From Purpureocillium takamizusanense (lineage: Eukaryota > Ascomycota > Sordariomycetes > Hypocreales > Ophiocordycipitaceae), in NCBI RefSeq assembly GCF_022605165.1, contig NC_063073.1:372001-436000 (forward strand): 64,000 nt of DNA, read 5' to 3'. The notes beneath the pieces were generated by a model. It saw nothing but the letters and a program-made list of their open reading frames with translations, did not search any database and was not told the DNA's origin. A program made the position numbers and the translations under genes. Below are positions 33,468 through 46,000 of this stretch, one piece after another (position 1 is the first letter of the stretch; each line of letters starts with the position of its first letter).

Positions 33468-36400
33468 CCTATCTTCGTCGTCAAGGGGAGAGAGGACACA
33501 AGCCGGCCAAGTGTCGTGAAAAGTGAACAAGACAGCAGACGAGGGGGGGGGGGAAGAGGCCGGAATAGGCAGCCCTGGGCAGCAGCAGCCACAGGTACTT
33601 GTAGTATATGTAGGTATGGACGTCCGGACGTCACGACACACCATCTTTTTTGCACAAGGCCATGCCCATCCACAAGTAACTACTTTCTCCGGACGGGCAA
33701 CCCACAGGGCGGCGTCGGGCTGGAGCTCGGAGGATCGATCGCCGGTGCCACTGGCGTGGAGGCACCCGCGTATCTCAGTAGCACAACAGCAGGTTAGTAC
33801 TACCAAGGTAGCACCTCACCCAGCACCGCGGGGAGGATTCCCGGAGGTTCACCCCCGAAGAGCAATAGCTTTCCTTTTGGGCTTTCCAGCATGTCACCGT
33901 TGACGGGGGCCGCTGCCTAGTAGTCAAATTTTCTCAACGATGCAATTTCACCTGCTCTTCTTCTGCGTGAACGTTTTTTTTTTTTTTCGTGTACCTCATG
34001 TCTCCAAATGTCACGAAGCTTGTCCGCTTGGCCAACTGGAGGAGGCATGGCGCCATGGCGTGCGCGCCGTCTGAGGCAAGGTACAGTGGGCGTGCTGCTC
34101 GCTACAGCGCCGCCGCGCCGCCGCTAATGGAAACTGGGCGCCAGATGCGGTGGGGGCGTGCGGGTGATGGGTGTCGATCCCCGCTGCCCTGACGGGTGCG
34201 TCTTGCTGGGAGTGGAGGGCGCGGTACAGGCCCTGAAGGTGGCGACCACTGCGGGAGACCGGGTACCTACTATCTACTAAGCCCGCATGCGTCGCTTCCG
34301 GCAGAGCAGCGAGGGGCTTCTCGTCAATGGACATGCGGACGCCTATGGACGTTAAGAGACACAACAGACCCGTGTGCGGTGAACGAAACAAACGCCCTCA
34401 TTGGCGGTTCTATTTGCCTGCGCTGCTATCTGGTGTCGCGTACCTAGAAATGAATGCCCGGTCCAAGGTCCAACTCGCCGAGAGGGCGGATGGGATGGAT
34501 TGATCAGCAACTTACTACAGTGGGCTCACGGGCCTGGGAGTGGTGGTTTCCCCCGGCCCCGCGGCTGGCGCCGGCCCCCACCCCACCGTGAGGTGCTGCA
34601 TCACGCAGCCCAGGTCCCTCCTCTCAGGGCATCGCGCCCCAGCACGTCATCGCCCGGTGCCATGATTCCATCGGCCGGGGAGCATAATCACGGGCGCCAA
34701 CGCTCCTAGTGCTCCTCTGCTAGCAGGGTTCGGTGTGACCTTTGCGTCGGGCTGACCGAGCCGCAGATGCAGCCCAAGTTCGGTCCAGCAATTGCCATGA
34801 AGAAGATGTCATTCTTTTTTTTTTCTTGGGGCGGCCATTCCCTCCACGTGGAGGGGATGCGACGTTCTATGCTGCTGCTGTCGAGGTCTATCAAATCGGC
34901 CGAGTGCTACAGTGATATCACGTACTTCGTATGCTACTGCAGCTGGTCCCTACCGACCTAGATACGGTCGTACAATGCAGTTCAAGTAAGTTTAAAGCGC
35001 ATACAGGCATCTGCCTACAAAGCATGTCACGTAGATCGCAGCAAGGCCGACCCGACCAACTGGCACATTACGGGAAGCAGACTGTTTATCAAATATGCTT
35101 GGTCAAGGCTGCAACGGCCCGCCTTTCAAGACGGCCCTTCTCGCGCTCTAGGCCGTACCTCTACCACTCTTCAACGTGCGCTGTCTGTTAGCTTTGGATA
35201 CAAGCCACCGTCTCTCTCTCAATGCTTTGCTGTGCCTGGTCTGGCCTGCCCTCCTCTCAAGGCTCCCCTGACTGTTCTTGAGAATAGAGAATTGGGGTCA
35301 AAAGATGTCGCCATCAAGTCTCCGCCGGCGTCACCGCATACGGGACAGTGCCTACGCCACACACAGACGACAAGACAAGACCAACAACAATTAAAAACAA
35401 CAACAAACGCGATTCCGCTAGCAGGTATTCTCGCGCATCGCATCGCATGGCGCAAGAACGCTAGTTCATCGCGATATTCGATCCGGCCAGTCATGATATC
35501 CGACCTCGCGTTCCGTACCTTGGCATCGCGAGGCATCTGCAAGTGGAATCGAAAGCCCACGTGCTGCTCCTCACCGGCGACGGGCACGGCGGAGGACACG
35601 AATAGCACCGTTTTCTCACAGGCTCATGAAACTTTTTGGAAATGAATGGCAAAGGCTAGCCATTCTACGCTGTGTGAGAGTGTTGGAAACTGATCACAGG
35701 TAGACGACTTATCCACTATCGCAGCAGTGTAGCTGGTGCGCTTTGAGGATGCATCGACTTACATGCATAGTCGCCATGGGAGTAGTAGTCTCGCCCCGCG
35801 TCATGATTCCCTCGGCCGTTTGACAGAGACCAGCTAGCAGACGGGCGAATATAAGCGTTCTGCATGGCCTGTCTACTTTTTTTCCCCTTCCTTCCCTTCC
35901 TTATTACCTTTCCGCATCAGATGCCGACGGGCTAACTAGCGTGCTAACGTGACGGACCCCCCTTGGTGTCGCAGATGTCGTGACAGCCTCCTCGGGCCGG
36001 CCTCAGACTGCCTCACCTCTGTTTCGTCGCCGTTCGGGCTGCGGTCGCATCGTCGAGCGCCACTGCCTCGGCGTCTCTCTGTCTCTCTCTCTCTCCCGCT
36101 CCCTCTCTCTCGCGTGTGAGCGCCGCGGACGGCTTCGCAAGTCAATCGTCGTATCTTGGTTCAAGTGGCAAGACCCCTTCATCGGCAAGTGCACGCGCAA
36201 CCACGCCAACAACGGGGGCGCGGAGGTCGGGTCTGGGCTGGACATGTATCGGATACGGTCCCCCCCCCTCTTCCCGCGCCATCTATCGTATGGGTTCGTC
36301 TGATGCCGCCGATCGTGACGCAACGCGCACGCGCACCGGGTGCATCCCTCGACTCGGGAAAGGGTCCTCTTCACGCGCGCGCGCAAGTTGTAGCAAGTTC

Positions 36401-39373
36401 ATTGCCCCCCCCCCGCTTGGCACACAGGGAGAGTTGGGGCCCGCAAGGGTCCCTGCTGCCATGTGTTCTGTCTACTAACGTTGGTACTTGATACGTGCGG
36501 GACTCGCTTTCGACCCACGACTGGAGAACCGTGGTTTGACGGCAGGTAGAGCGTATTCTCTGTCACAGTACTCCATACGATGTGGTTGATTAGGATGAGT
36601 CCTGAGTCTTCGACCACGGTTAGCATCCCGACAGATCCGGGACGGGCTCCCTTACATGGTCACATTTGGCCGTCAGCATTCATGCCAATGTCATTCTTTG
36701 ATCCAGCGTTTACCCCCAGGACCGACGCGACGTACATACAATGCACAGCCTCGCCGCCTCTGACGATACCTGCAGGTATGGAGTTGCAGCGCACACCGGT
36801 GGGCGGGCACTCTGTCAGCGTGGCAGCAGCCACCAGGCAGACAGACAGACAGAGAGACAGCAGCAGCAGGTCTGGCCGGTGGCAGCCCGGCTTTACCTTG
36901 CCTTGGGTAAGTAGCGGCTCGCGTCCCCTTCCCACCAAGTGTGGGCCAAGAGTACGTACCCAAGACCGCAGCAGGCATGGGAACACTAACACCAGCCGCA
37001 GCAGGTACGTACCTCAACCCACTGGCCGTTTTCTGCAACACCTGAAACACGGCATGGCCCCGCCGGTCCTCTGCGTCCCAGCGGAACCCCTGCCTGCCAA
37101 GCAGAAGGTGTTGTAGGTGCGGGGCGGGGCGGCACACAAGTTGACTTTCTGCATCGACGCATGATGGTTGATGAAGCGTGAGCCTGCCTGTTGGCAATAG
37201 GCGAACCAACTTGCCAACCCTACGGGCGAGCAGGCGCCTGTCATGCATAGACGCCGGTCGACTGCTGACTACTAGTAGGTAGGGAATTCTTCTCTCGTCG
37301 CTTGTTGCCGGCCTTTCTGGTGGGTGGGGGAAGGGAGGGAGTGACACGTCGCGCGCACAGTCGCCGCACAGAGTCTATATGACCTTTTTGGTGTCTTCGT
37401 TTACGCAGCAGAGACAGGGTATAGTATAGCTGAGCCTCCATCGTATGAGGCGCAAAACACCACCTCACGCATGCACACGCACAGCAACGTCGTTTGACCG
37501 CAGTGAGTAAACCAACCAGTCGCGCGCTTTCCCACGACAAACGGCTCTTTTTTTTTCCCTCTCCTTTTACCTTTCACTCACTCGCGCCGCAAGCCGTGTC
37601 TCACCCATCCGCACCGAAACCACCTACTACGTTACTACGTTGCTCTACGAGATACACTGCTTGCCTGGCCCTTTGTTATGCAGTACCGTCGACGACAAAC
37701 GTACTAACCTACCTATCGTCGGCGCCGGCATCTCCTCCTTCCACGCCGCCCCTTGAAGCACCCGCCGTAACACGTCGTCACGATGTCCCCCCCCCCCCAT
37801 CATCGGCAATTGCCTGCCTGCTTGCACGTCTCTACTACCGCTGCTTCTTTCTTCCTCTTTGCCTTTTCCCGCCGTTACAGCGCAGGCTATGCGTGTCTCG
37901 CTCCGCGGTCCGCCCACCACCCACCCCCGCGCCGAAACGCCAACCTGTCGTGCCATGTGTCGCAAGACAAACCAAACCCTCCGTAACCCGCTCTCCTCTC
38001 TTACACGTCTCCGTTGCCGCCACCACCACCACCCCTGACACTACGTATCCCTCCCTCTCTCTCTCTGTGTGTCTCTCACTCTCCACCACCCTCTTGGCTC
38101 TCGCGTCTTTCGCCCCCTCCTCCCGTCTGTCTGCACGCACGGCAAGCAGGCCATCATCCGTGCCCCTCCCCCCCCGACTCCACTCTCGTTACCACCGCCC
38201 CGCGGGCCCGCGCCCCCCTCCGTTCGGCCAACCAACCGGCGCCAAACGTGAACCTCACCACTGTCACCGGACAAGGTCAAGATGGAGAGAGAAGGAACAG
38301 CACAGCCCGCTCGCGATACCCCCCCGGTACGGTACGGAACCGCCGCTGGCGCGCACATGTGCCCCATCTTTGTCGCGTACCGTCCTCATCCGACACCTGT
38401 AGTACGTATGCACGTATGTAGCTACTGCGCATGGAACCTATGTTCTTGAACGCATAGCCGGCGCCCCCCAGTTGACATTTCCCTTGCCTTGAACCCACCA
38501 CCCCCGAGGCGCCTAATCGGTTCGTCGGGCTTGGCTTGGCTTTCATCTTCCTCTCTTCTTCTCCTCCTCCTTCCTCTCTTCGTGTGTCTGTGCTCGTCGT
38601 CGGTTCCTCTTGTGTTCATGCCAATGCTTTCCAGACGTTGGACTTGAGACACCATCCTGTCCTTTTCACACACTCTCTCTCCGAGTACAGCTACTACTCC
38701 GGGATGCCCTCACTTTTTCAGTGACTCGACTCCCGCCCCCGTCCGTCCGTCTAATACCTGTTCGCCCCGCCTCGTGCTGGTCACCCGTGCGTCCGCTCGC
38801 TCTTCACACCACCGGCCGCCGCCCTCGCGACATACGAGAAAGAAACCTTCGTTCAAACGACAAGACAGAGGAGGCCACGAGCCAGCTCACCAGATACACA
38901 CACGCCCGCCGGTCCGGGTTCAACGCTCACTCACAGCTCTGCCCCCGTTCTCATATCGTGAGATCCGTAGGGATAACCACCGCTGGGCCGGTTTCAGTCG
39001 GCCCTGCTCTTGACCCCTCCCGTCGAAAAGGGGACAAACAGCACCTTAAATTATAATTCTCTCTTGGCTCCAGCGCCAGGATATCGGCTTCCCCTGTGTG
39101 TACGCGCGTGCGGCCATGTCCTGCTGAACCCTACGAACGACACGACTTGACTTGTACACACGCACGCGCGAAAACATAGTCCGCCCCTGTCCAACCGCGA
39201 GACAGCAGCATCACCATCGAAGTCGTATCCTCCTACGCAGGACCGAAACCCCGAAAAGGCAACGACAGTGGGTTAGCCTAAACGAGTAGAGGAGGTGGAG
39301 GAAGGAAAACAAAAGACTCGACTGCCGACCGCACGCTCTCTCCCTTGAGCGTCCGAGTGCAGACGTGCCGACG
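33332..39373. other. 6-kb intergenic region
   Basis: The largest gap. It contains a (GTC)n tract, G runs near 33542, a T run near 33974, short CT/GA-rich blocks near 36080-36120, and a strongly pyrimidine-biased 1.8 kb before the next gene. Open frames of up to 302 codons (37494-38402, +) are S/P/R/T low complexity and unsupported. No transposase, terminal inverted repeat or RNA gene recognised. Confidence 0.5.
33431..33467. repeat. (GTC)n microsatellite
   Basis: Twelve uninterrupted units, 100-140 nt upstream of the MFS gene start. A poly-Asp/poly-Val reading results from it and is not coding. Confidence 0.9.
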
Positions 39374-40746
39374 ATGCGCCTCGCCCTCACCCTCTCCGCC
39401 GCCGCCACCGTCGCCATCACGACATCCGTCCCCGCCGTCCTGGCCGGCGGCGGCGGCGGCGACGGCGGCGGCAGTGGCGGCCATCATCATGTCTCCCTCC
39501 GCACCCGCGTCGTCCCCAGCGACACCCTCCTCCGCGCCGACGACGTCCTCTCCCTCCCGTACGAGTCCCACCAACCGAGCGCCCCGTTACTCCTTCTGAG
39601 ACGCACGCCCCTCGTCTCTCAAGAACCGTCATCATCATCATCATCATCATCATCATTATCCGCCGCCGCCGCTCAAGCAGGCAACAACAACAACACGTCC
39701 GGGGGAGTAACAACCAGCGCAGGCGGCGCCGTCACCGCCTTCAACGCCTCCAACTGGGACGCCGTCACCGACGCCGCCTGCATCGACGCCCTGGCCGTCC
39801 TGCCGCGCAGCAGCAACCCCTCGGGCAACTGCCTGTGCTACAACCTCCCCTCGCTCGACACCGCCTCGGGCGTCTTCGAGGCCGACCTGCGCCTCTACCG
39901 CATCTCCACCCCGCGCGACGCCTTCGCCGGCGTCTCCCCCGTCGACATCTCCGTCGGCGTCGCCTACCGCGGCGCCTCCGTCAGCCCCGTCGCCGCCGAC
40001 GACCTCATGGGCCTCGGCGCCGTCGCCAACCGCACCAGGCTCGTCGTCGCGCCCCGTGCTGCTGCTTCTGCTGCTGCCGCTGCCGACGGTGGGCCCAAGC
40101 TGCTCCGCAAGTACCTCTTTGTCGGCCAGATCGACAAGGCGCGCATGCAGCAGAGCATGTCCATGTAAGTGAAGTCAACATATCCCCCCCTTTTGACACC
40201 CTCCCCCCCAAACTTGATGTGATTTGCTTGCGCGTGCAACAAGGCAGAGAAGAGAAGAGATGGAGACGAAAACCAGACAGAGAGAAAAGACGCAGACGGA
40301 GAGAAAACGAGACAGAAACAGAGAGAAAAAGAGACAGGAACAAAAAAGCTAACCCAACTTCCAGGGCCGCCCTCGAATCCCTCGTCATCCCCACCTTCAC
40401 CCTCTCCGCCACCGACCGCTCCGGCACCCCCATCTCCACAAACGTCTCCCTCAACGAGGCCTCCTTCCTCACCGGCGTCTTCGCCTCGCAGGTCGTCCTC
40501 TCCGACTTCTCCGCCGCCCAGGCCGCCGTCGACGCCCGCCTCGCCGCCCTGCGCAACGGCACCGCCGCCTTCGTCCTCCCCGGCACCCAGCTCATGGTCT
40601 TCCCCATCGGCCTCGTCATCACCGCCGTCTGGCTCCTCCTCGGCGTCTCCGCCTACGCCGTCGGCACCTGGCAGCGCGTCAACTACGCAGAGACGTACAG
40701 GAGGAGGGTGCGCGTCAGCGGCAAGCCCGTGGCGGCGACGTTTTAA
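39374..40746 (+). CDS. Uncharacterised signal-peptide protein with one C-terminal TM helix
   Basis: Exons 39374-40164 and 40365-40746, with a 200-nt purine-rich intron (GTAAGT, branch GCTAAC), encode 390 aa. MRLALTLSAAATVAITTSVPAVLA is a clear signal peptide. A Gly-rich stretch (GGGGGGDGGGSGG), a poly-Ser tract and NNNNTSGG low complexity follow. A Cys-containing domain then begins with NWDAVTDAACIDAL and NPSGNCLCYNLPSLD and continues as beta-rich sequence (FEADLRLYRIS, VDISVGVAYRG). Near the C-terminus MVFPIGLVITAVWLLLGVSAYAVGTW is a TM helix, followed by a basic tail, indicating a type I membrane protein with its Cys/Ser domain outside. Several NxS/T sites suggest N-glycosylation. It resembles unnamed conserved fungal membrane proteins; I cannot name a function. 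It converges with the GT4 gene. Confidence 0.82.
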
Positions 40747-41510
40747 ATGTGTTTGTCGTCGTCAGTCTTGGTCGTCGTCGTCGTCGTCGTCGGGGCCCCC
40801 CGGGTGGCGGCCGGCCCGAGCCAGTTCCATCCCCCCCCCCCTGTGCCTCCAAACCACCACGGCGATGGCGACGGTGCGCTGGCGCAACCAACTTGCACGC
40901 AATGAATTTATGGCATGAATGGCAGGAGGATCCGAGCCCAGGGTCCGCGGACGGGGCCGCGTGGCATCCCTGACTCAGGCTGAGGAAAAGCCTCTTTTCT
41001 TCTTTGACGCTACCGGCACCAGCGACGAGTTCCCGTGCCTCAGCTCTGTTACTGTTTCTCTTCTTGTTCCGTTCCGCACTTGTTACCCCTCATAGATCCA
41101 TTTACTACTAGCCTTTAGACACTCATTGTAAGCGCTGCATAATACACCACCACCACCATTCGGACACTCTTTAAATCATTCAGATATAACTACCTAGGGT
41201 GCTTTCATTCGCATTCTCGTAAAGTCTCGTCGTGTCATCATATCCGCCTTGGGTATTTCCTAGTCATCACCGTGCTCATCTCTGTAATGACAGTGCAGAG
41301 CTCTAAACCGCGCCAAGACTCCTCCACTCGTAGAATAGTGAATGCTCCTCAAATTACAGTCAATCCAAATCAAGACACACATGGCCTGACCTTACCATCG
41401 TGTTGAATGGCAGGCCTCCCTGGCCGCCCCTATCCGCCATGCGCTATGCCAAACCCGTTCAATTCCTCTTCAACGTACCAAAGCACCAGATGATCACGGG
41501 CCCAGGGCAA
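40747..41510. other. Convergent intergenic region
   Basis: 3' ends of two convergent genes. It holds (GTC)n at about 40771-40792 and a C run near 40832. No gene seen. Confidence 0.55.
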
Positions 41511-43088
41511 CTATGCGACCGACACGCTGGCCCTGCGTTCCCCGGCCCGCATGCGCCCCTTCGTCCATAGCAGGAGTTCAGTGAAGGCCATGTAAATGCC
41601 AGTGACCACCCAGAAGGAGATGATGACCCCCAGGCCGCCCACGAGCCGCGCGTCCACGACCCGGCGCATTATAACGTCACGCATCGCCCCATTCATCATC
41701 AGCCAGCCATAGACGGGGACGAGCTGTTGTGCCACCGCAGGCACGGACTGGACACCCTGCTGCGCCCCGCCCTGCTCGCGCTGTCGCTCAGCGATGGTAT
41801 CCGCCATACGCCAGGCAACTTTGTTGTTGATCTTGTCCCAGGTAGCCTCACACGCCGCAGCGCGGGCCGCATCCGCCATGCGGCGCCTCAGCTGTGAGTC
41901 CTGCGCCAGCCTTACGGCCTTGGCGACGAACCCATCCAGGTCGTTTGGCGGGACTAGGAAGCCGGTCTCGCCGTGCTGAACAATATCCGACGGCCCGCCC
42001 TCATCCCGCGCAACAACCGGGACGCCGCTAGCCATGGACTCTAGCACAACAAGACCAAAGGTTTCTGTAACGGAGCAGTGGAGGAATACGTCGCCGCTGG
42101 CATAGGCCGTTGCGAGGTCCTCGCCCACCTTGAAGCCCGCAAATACGACTTTGCCCTGCTCTCTGAGCGGATCGAAAAGTTCCTGGACCTCCTTTTCCAC
42201 GTCCGCATTCCTGTTTCCGCCGACAATGTAAAACTTGAAGGGCAAACCACGGGCGTCCATTTCCTTGGCAACCTTGGATAGAAAATCGAAGCCTTTTTCG
42301 CCGGCGATGCGGGACACGGTAACGAAGATGGTTTCCCCGTTTGGCGCAATTTCTCGGCGAAGCTGCTCGCTTCGGCTCTTGGGGTTGAAGAGCTCCGTGT
42401 TGACCCCGCGCGCCAGGAGGTCGAGCTTCTTCTCCTGGACGTTTTGGCTGATGAGATACCTCCTGACAAAGCGCGACGGATAGAATATGGTTTTGACGGA
42501 AGGGTGACGAAAGAGGTAGCTCTGGACCGCGGCAAAGGCAAATACGGCGATGTGACTGAGTGGCGCCGGGAACAGGATGGAGCAGTAGCCAGCGAGGTCG
42601 GTTTGGAAGTTACATATGACGGGGATCTGGTTCTCCTTTGGCTGCTGTCTCAACTGGAGCATAACCTGGAAGCCTAGACTGGCCGGGGACGCGAGGTAGA
42701 TCAGGTCCGGGGGCGAGTCGTCGCCAAACGTCCGCGAGTATAGGGTCGAGTTGCGGACGGGGTAAACAATGGACAGCTCCGGGTTGAAGGGTAGCGGATA
42801 GCCCGTAACCCGCACCTCGGGCTGCTGGTCGGCGGGACCCAAGTTGGGCGATGGCGGGGGTGAAAATGTGTTGTGTTTTGTGTGGTTGTGAGGTGCAACA
42901 ACAGCAACCTGCGCGCCGTGCTCCCGCAGGTGCGTCACGAGCATGAGGGTCGTTCTGCTGACGCCATTGACGGGACCGAACGATTCGGTGCAGAGCAAGA
43001 TGCGCTTTCCCCTCAGCGATTCGGGAAACTGGGAGAGATCGTGCTCGGGATACAGCTTATAGCCGTCCAAGAGCGGTTTTGTCGACAT
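41511..43088 (-). CDS. Family 4 (GT-B) glycosyltransferase with a C-terminal membrane anchor
   Basis: Intronless 525-aa protein starting MSTKPLLDGYKLYPEHDLS. A first Rossmann domain opens with RILLCTESFGPVNGVSRTTL, the acceptor-side glycine loop of GT4 enzymes. The donor domain contains FVTVSRIAGEKGFDFL and the hallmark SVTETFGLVVLESMASGVPVV with the E-x7-E pair that contacts the nucleotide sugar. GETGFLVPPNDLDGFV follows. The last 60 residues contain GGLGVIISFWVVTGIYMAFTELLLW, a TM or monotopic anchor. The overall pattern resembles bacterial GDP-mannose-dependent alpha-mannosyltransferases (MgtA) and SQD2-type enzymes more than yeast Alg proteins. Donor and acceptor are unknown. The only ATG consistent with the frame is at 43088; the open extension to 43178 begins with GTG. 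It is divergent from the UDP-glucose dehydrogenase gene across 4.8 kb. Confidence 0.88.
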   Translation of the reverse strand: MSTKPLLDGYKLYPEHDLSQFPESLRGKRILLCTESFGPVNGVSRTTLMLVTHLREHGAQVAVVAPHNHTKHNTFSPPPSPNLGPADQQPEVRVTGYPLPFNPELSIVYPVRNSTLYSRTFGDDSPPDLIYLASPASLGFQVMLQLRQQPKENQIPVICNFQTDLAGYCSILFPAPLSHIAVFAFAAVQSYLFRHPSVKTIFYPSRFVRRYLISQNVQEKKLDLLARGVNTELFNPKSRSEQLRREIAPNGETIFVTVSRIAGEKGFDFLSKVAKEMDARGLPFKFYIVGGNRNADVEKEVQELFDPLREQGKVVFAGFKVGEDLATAYASGDVFLHCSVTETFGLVVLESMASGVPVVARDEGGPSDIVQHGETGFLVPPNDLDGFVAKAVRLAQDSQLRRRMADAARAAACEATWDKINNKVAWRMADTIAERQREQGGAQQGVQSVPAVAQQLVPVYGWLMMNGAMRDVIMRRVVDARLVGGLGVIISFWVVTGIYMAFTELLLWTKGRMRAGERRASVSVA

Positions 43089-46000
43089 GACGCCCGCGTT
43101 CGAAGTCGTCGGCACAGCACGAGTATCCGAACTGAGAAGAAGAGCGAGAGTCGCACAGGATAACGCGCTGGGTTGCACAGCACATCAGCGCATGTCACGA
43201 ACGCGGCGCGACGGACGTGCTTTTCTTTGCCTCTCTTTGTTTTGCGACGTCAAGTGGCGAAGGCACGTGGCTTAAGCCAGTAGCTGAGGCGCCTAGATCT
43301 ACAATTCAGCAAGGGCGCATCATAGTTTGCCATTGCGGCCGCATCGGCTTCAATGGGAAAGGCCATGGTGGGCACGGGCTTCGGGGGTTGGCCGCCGTTT
43401 GTCGGCAGATGCAGCCAGGGTCCAGCGGGGTACGTGAACGATCTCGGGGATGCGGCAATGGCCGGAGGAGGGGTAAGGTTGTAACGATGGGGCTGAGTGC
43501 GGTTGGTGAACTTTGAGACAGCATCATGGCTGTGGTTGCCATAGAGTCTTTGTTTGATGATTCAAGGCAACGACGGGTCCCGCATTCTCGGATGATTGAG
43601 CGCTTCCCGCGTGCTATTCAACAGTAGCAACATGAGATATTCTTCTGATGACACTGCTTTGCTCTCACGATGCTGCGGTAATGTACACCATCACTAGTAC
43701 GTTATTGCGACGTACTTTGTTGTAGCAAAGTGCGTTTGAGAGTCGCAGTTTCGGAACTCGAATCATGGACGGCCTTTGGTTGCAGACGTGTAAGTGGGCG
43801 GAGGCTACCAATCGGCGACGCACCAATCACAAACCCGGATCGAGGCAGGTGCCCCATTCGCCAATCGACGTCACTCGAAGGGTCTGCGGCTCTTCACACC
43901 AAGTGTCCGAATCGCGTCGCGAATAGGCGTCCATCTGTGTTCCCCCGTGGTCGCGCTGGTTGGACGGCCTGCCCTCGTTTGGATGTCATGTCGAGGGGGA
44001 CAGAGCGGCAAGAGTCAATGCAAGACATCTTGATGTCACCTGTGTGGCAGCGGGTGGCCCTCGTGACACCGCAAACAGCTGTGCGATCGAGACTCGGAGG
44101 AGGGGCCTAGGCGGGCACACTCGTCCTGATCCGGCTTCGAAACCAAGTCAGTTCGACATGCGCCTTGGGCGATTGGATACTCGAGTTCCGGCATCGCCTG
44201 GGGTTGCCGAAACTGACGAGTGCTGCGTGGGTGCAAGGCAGCGTGACTTGTTCCAGCCGCCCGCGCCGTACGGTCCCGTCCGCAGCAAACAGCATCGCGG
44301 GACCAGGGCACGGCTCGGTCAAACGCCGTCCTCATGCGACCGACACCTGCCGAGTGCGCCTGAAGAGGACGATCGGTTTGTGTGTGCGAGGTTATCGTGG
44401 CACCCTGTCCAGTCGAGACAGGCGAGCATTTAAAGGACGTGCCGCAATGAAGGAGGGGCTGGTGGCGGGGACGAGACGAGACGAGGTGTCACCCGCCTGA
44501 CACCCTTGGCACCTTCCTCAACATGTTCGCAGCAACCCACTTCGTAGCATCGGAGGCAGGAACGGCGGTCCTACTGGGGCTCTCTTTCCCGCCATCTGCC
44601 GCATCAGGGGCCGCTGATTTCCCGTCGATGTGGCTCAAGCGCGACGGGGGCGCCACAATGTTGGTGCAGCGCAGCGCAGTGCAACGCTCGTCTTCGTCAC
44701 CACCCCGTTAGTAATAATACGATCAAGTACAATTAGAATTAGCTTCTGGCAACGACCGCGCAACACTGCCCGATCGTATGCGGAGTGCGGAACTGGGCGG
44801 TGAGCCATGTGGGACGCCCTATAATTACGGTTAATCGGGTTCTGTGCACCACCAAAGCCGCTCCGTCAGCGATGGGGGCCACCGGCGCAGAGTGCCAAGT
44901 TTCATCGTATATCCGACCGTGAGAGCGTCCAAGTCGGACGTCCACGATCGTGATGGACTAGATCAGGATCCTCCCACCACGATCCCAGCGCTCGTCGTTC
45001 ATCGTCCGTGGTTCGTCCGCTTCGAGTCTCGCGTGCGCGCCCGGAGGTGGCCTCGTGTAAGCATGGCAAATGAGCGCCAAGCGGATGGCGCGCGATGCTG
45101 GGATTCGCAACCGGCCGCCGGCGTGCCTGCCCGGGATGCTGGCTGGGCAAACTAGGCTTCACCAATTGGTCGCCGATCGAGATAAGCAGGGTCACCAACA
45201 CTCCCCTCCTTATTAGCAGGCTTCTAGCGGCTCAGTGGACCGCTTCTGGCTGGGCTGGTACAGTACCTATCTGAGCGAAAATCTCGCCGGCGCTGGCGGG
45301 TGAAAAGAGGCGACGCTGTGGAGCTGGCTGGTCTGGTTTTCGGGCTTATTGCCGGGCCACGTCCTGACGTCTGAGGAAGGCAGGCGGTCGTCTGACGATG
45401 ATGGACTGAAAGAGTACGATGGACTGCCTAGGCAGGTATCATTACGGCACAGCGAGGGCCTGTGCCTCGCATCCTGCGCAGAGATTACACATGCGTTACA
45501 GTAAAGTTCCTTGTCAAGCCTACCTCTACTACTAGGTATTCCTCACCGCACGGTCTGGGCTGCTCGCATCAAGCTCGTGCTGGGTTTTCTGGGATGCCCT
45601 GGACCATGTGCCGGCACGTCGGCATGAGTTTTCATGGCGTCAAGTCTTGGCATATGTCTCTCCTGCTGCTTGGCATTTCAGCCGCGACGGCTGAGTGAGG
45701 AGACGTGACGAATGCCATGGCCAGGGGGGAGTCTCGTCCTGCTCCCCGCTTTGGTCCGACGTCCAGACAAACAACTCAAGAGGCCTGCGGGTTGAAGGTG
45801 CTGTTGGGACCAATTCTTCGCGTGATGAGTCGCGTGGGAGGCGTCGTCCCCCACCTTCACTTCGAGATTTCAGTGGACCGACTATCCCTGTGGCTGGCCT
45901 GAGCGCCGACGCCGACGCAGAATGTGGCCGACTTATTACGCGTTCACCACCATCAGAATCTCACCAGCGACGGGAGGACGATATTCTTAGCAACACTGCA

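Noticed and set aside
37494..38402. 302-codon frame in the 6-kb gap
   Set aside because: S/P/T/R low complexity following the C/T skew; no domain, signal peptide or splice logic.
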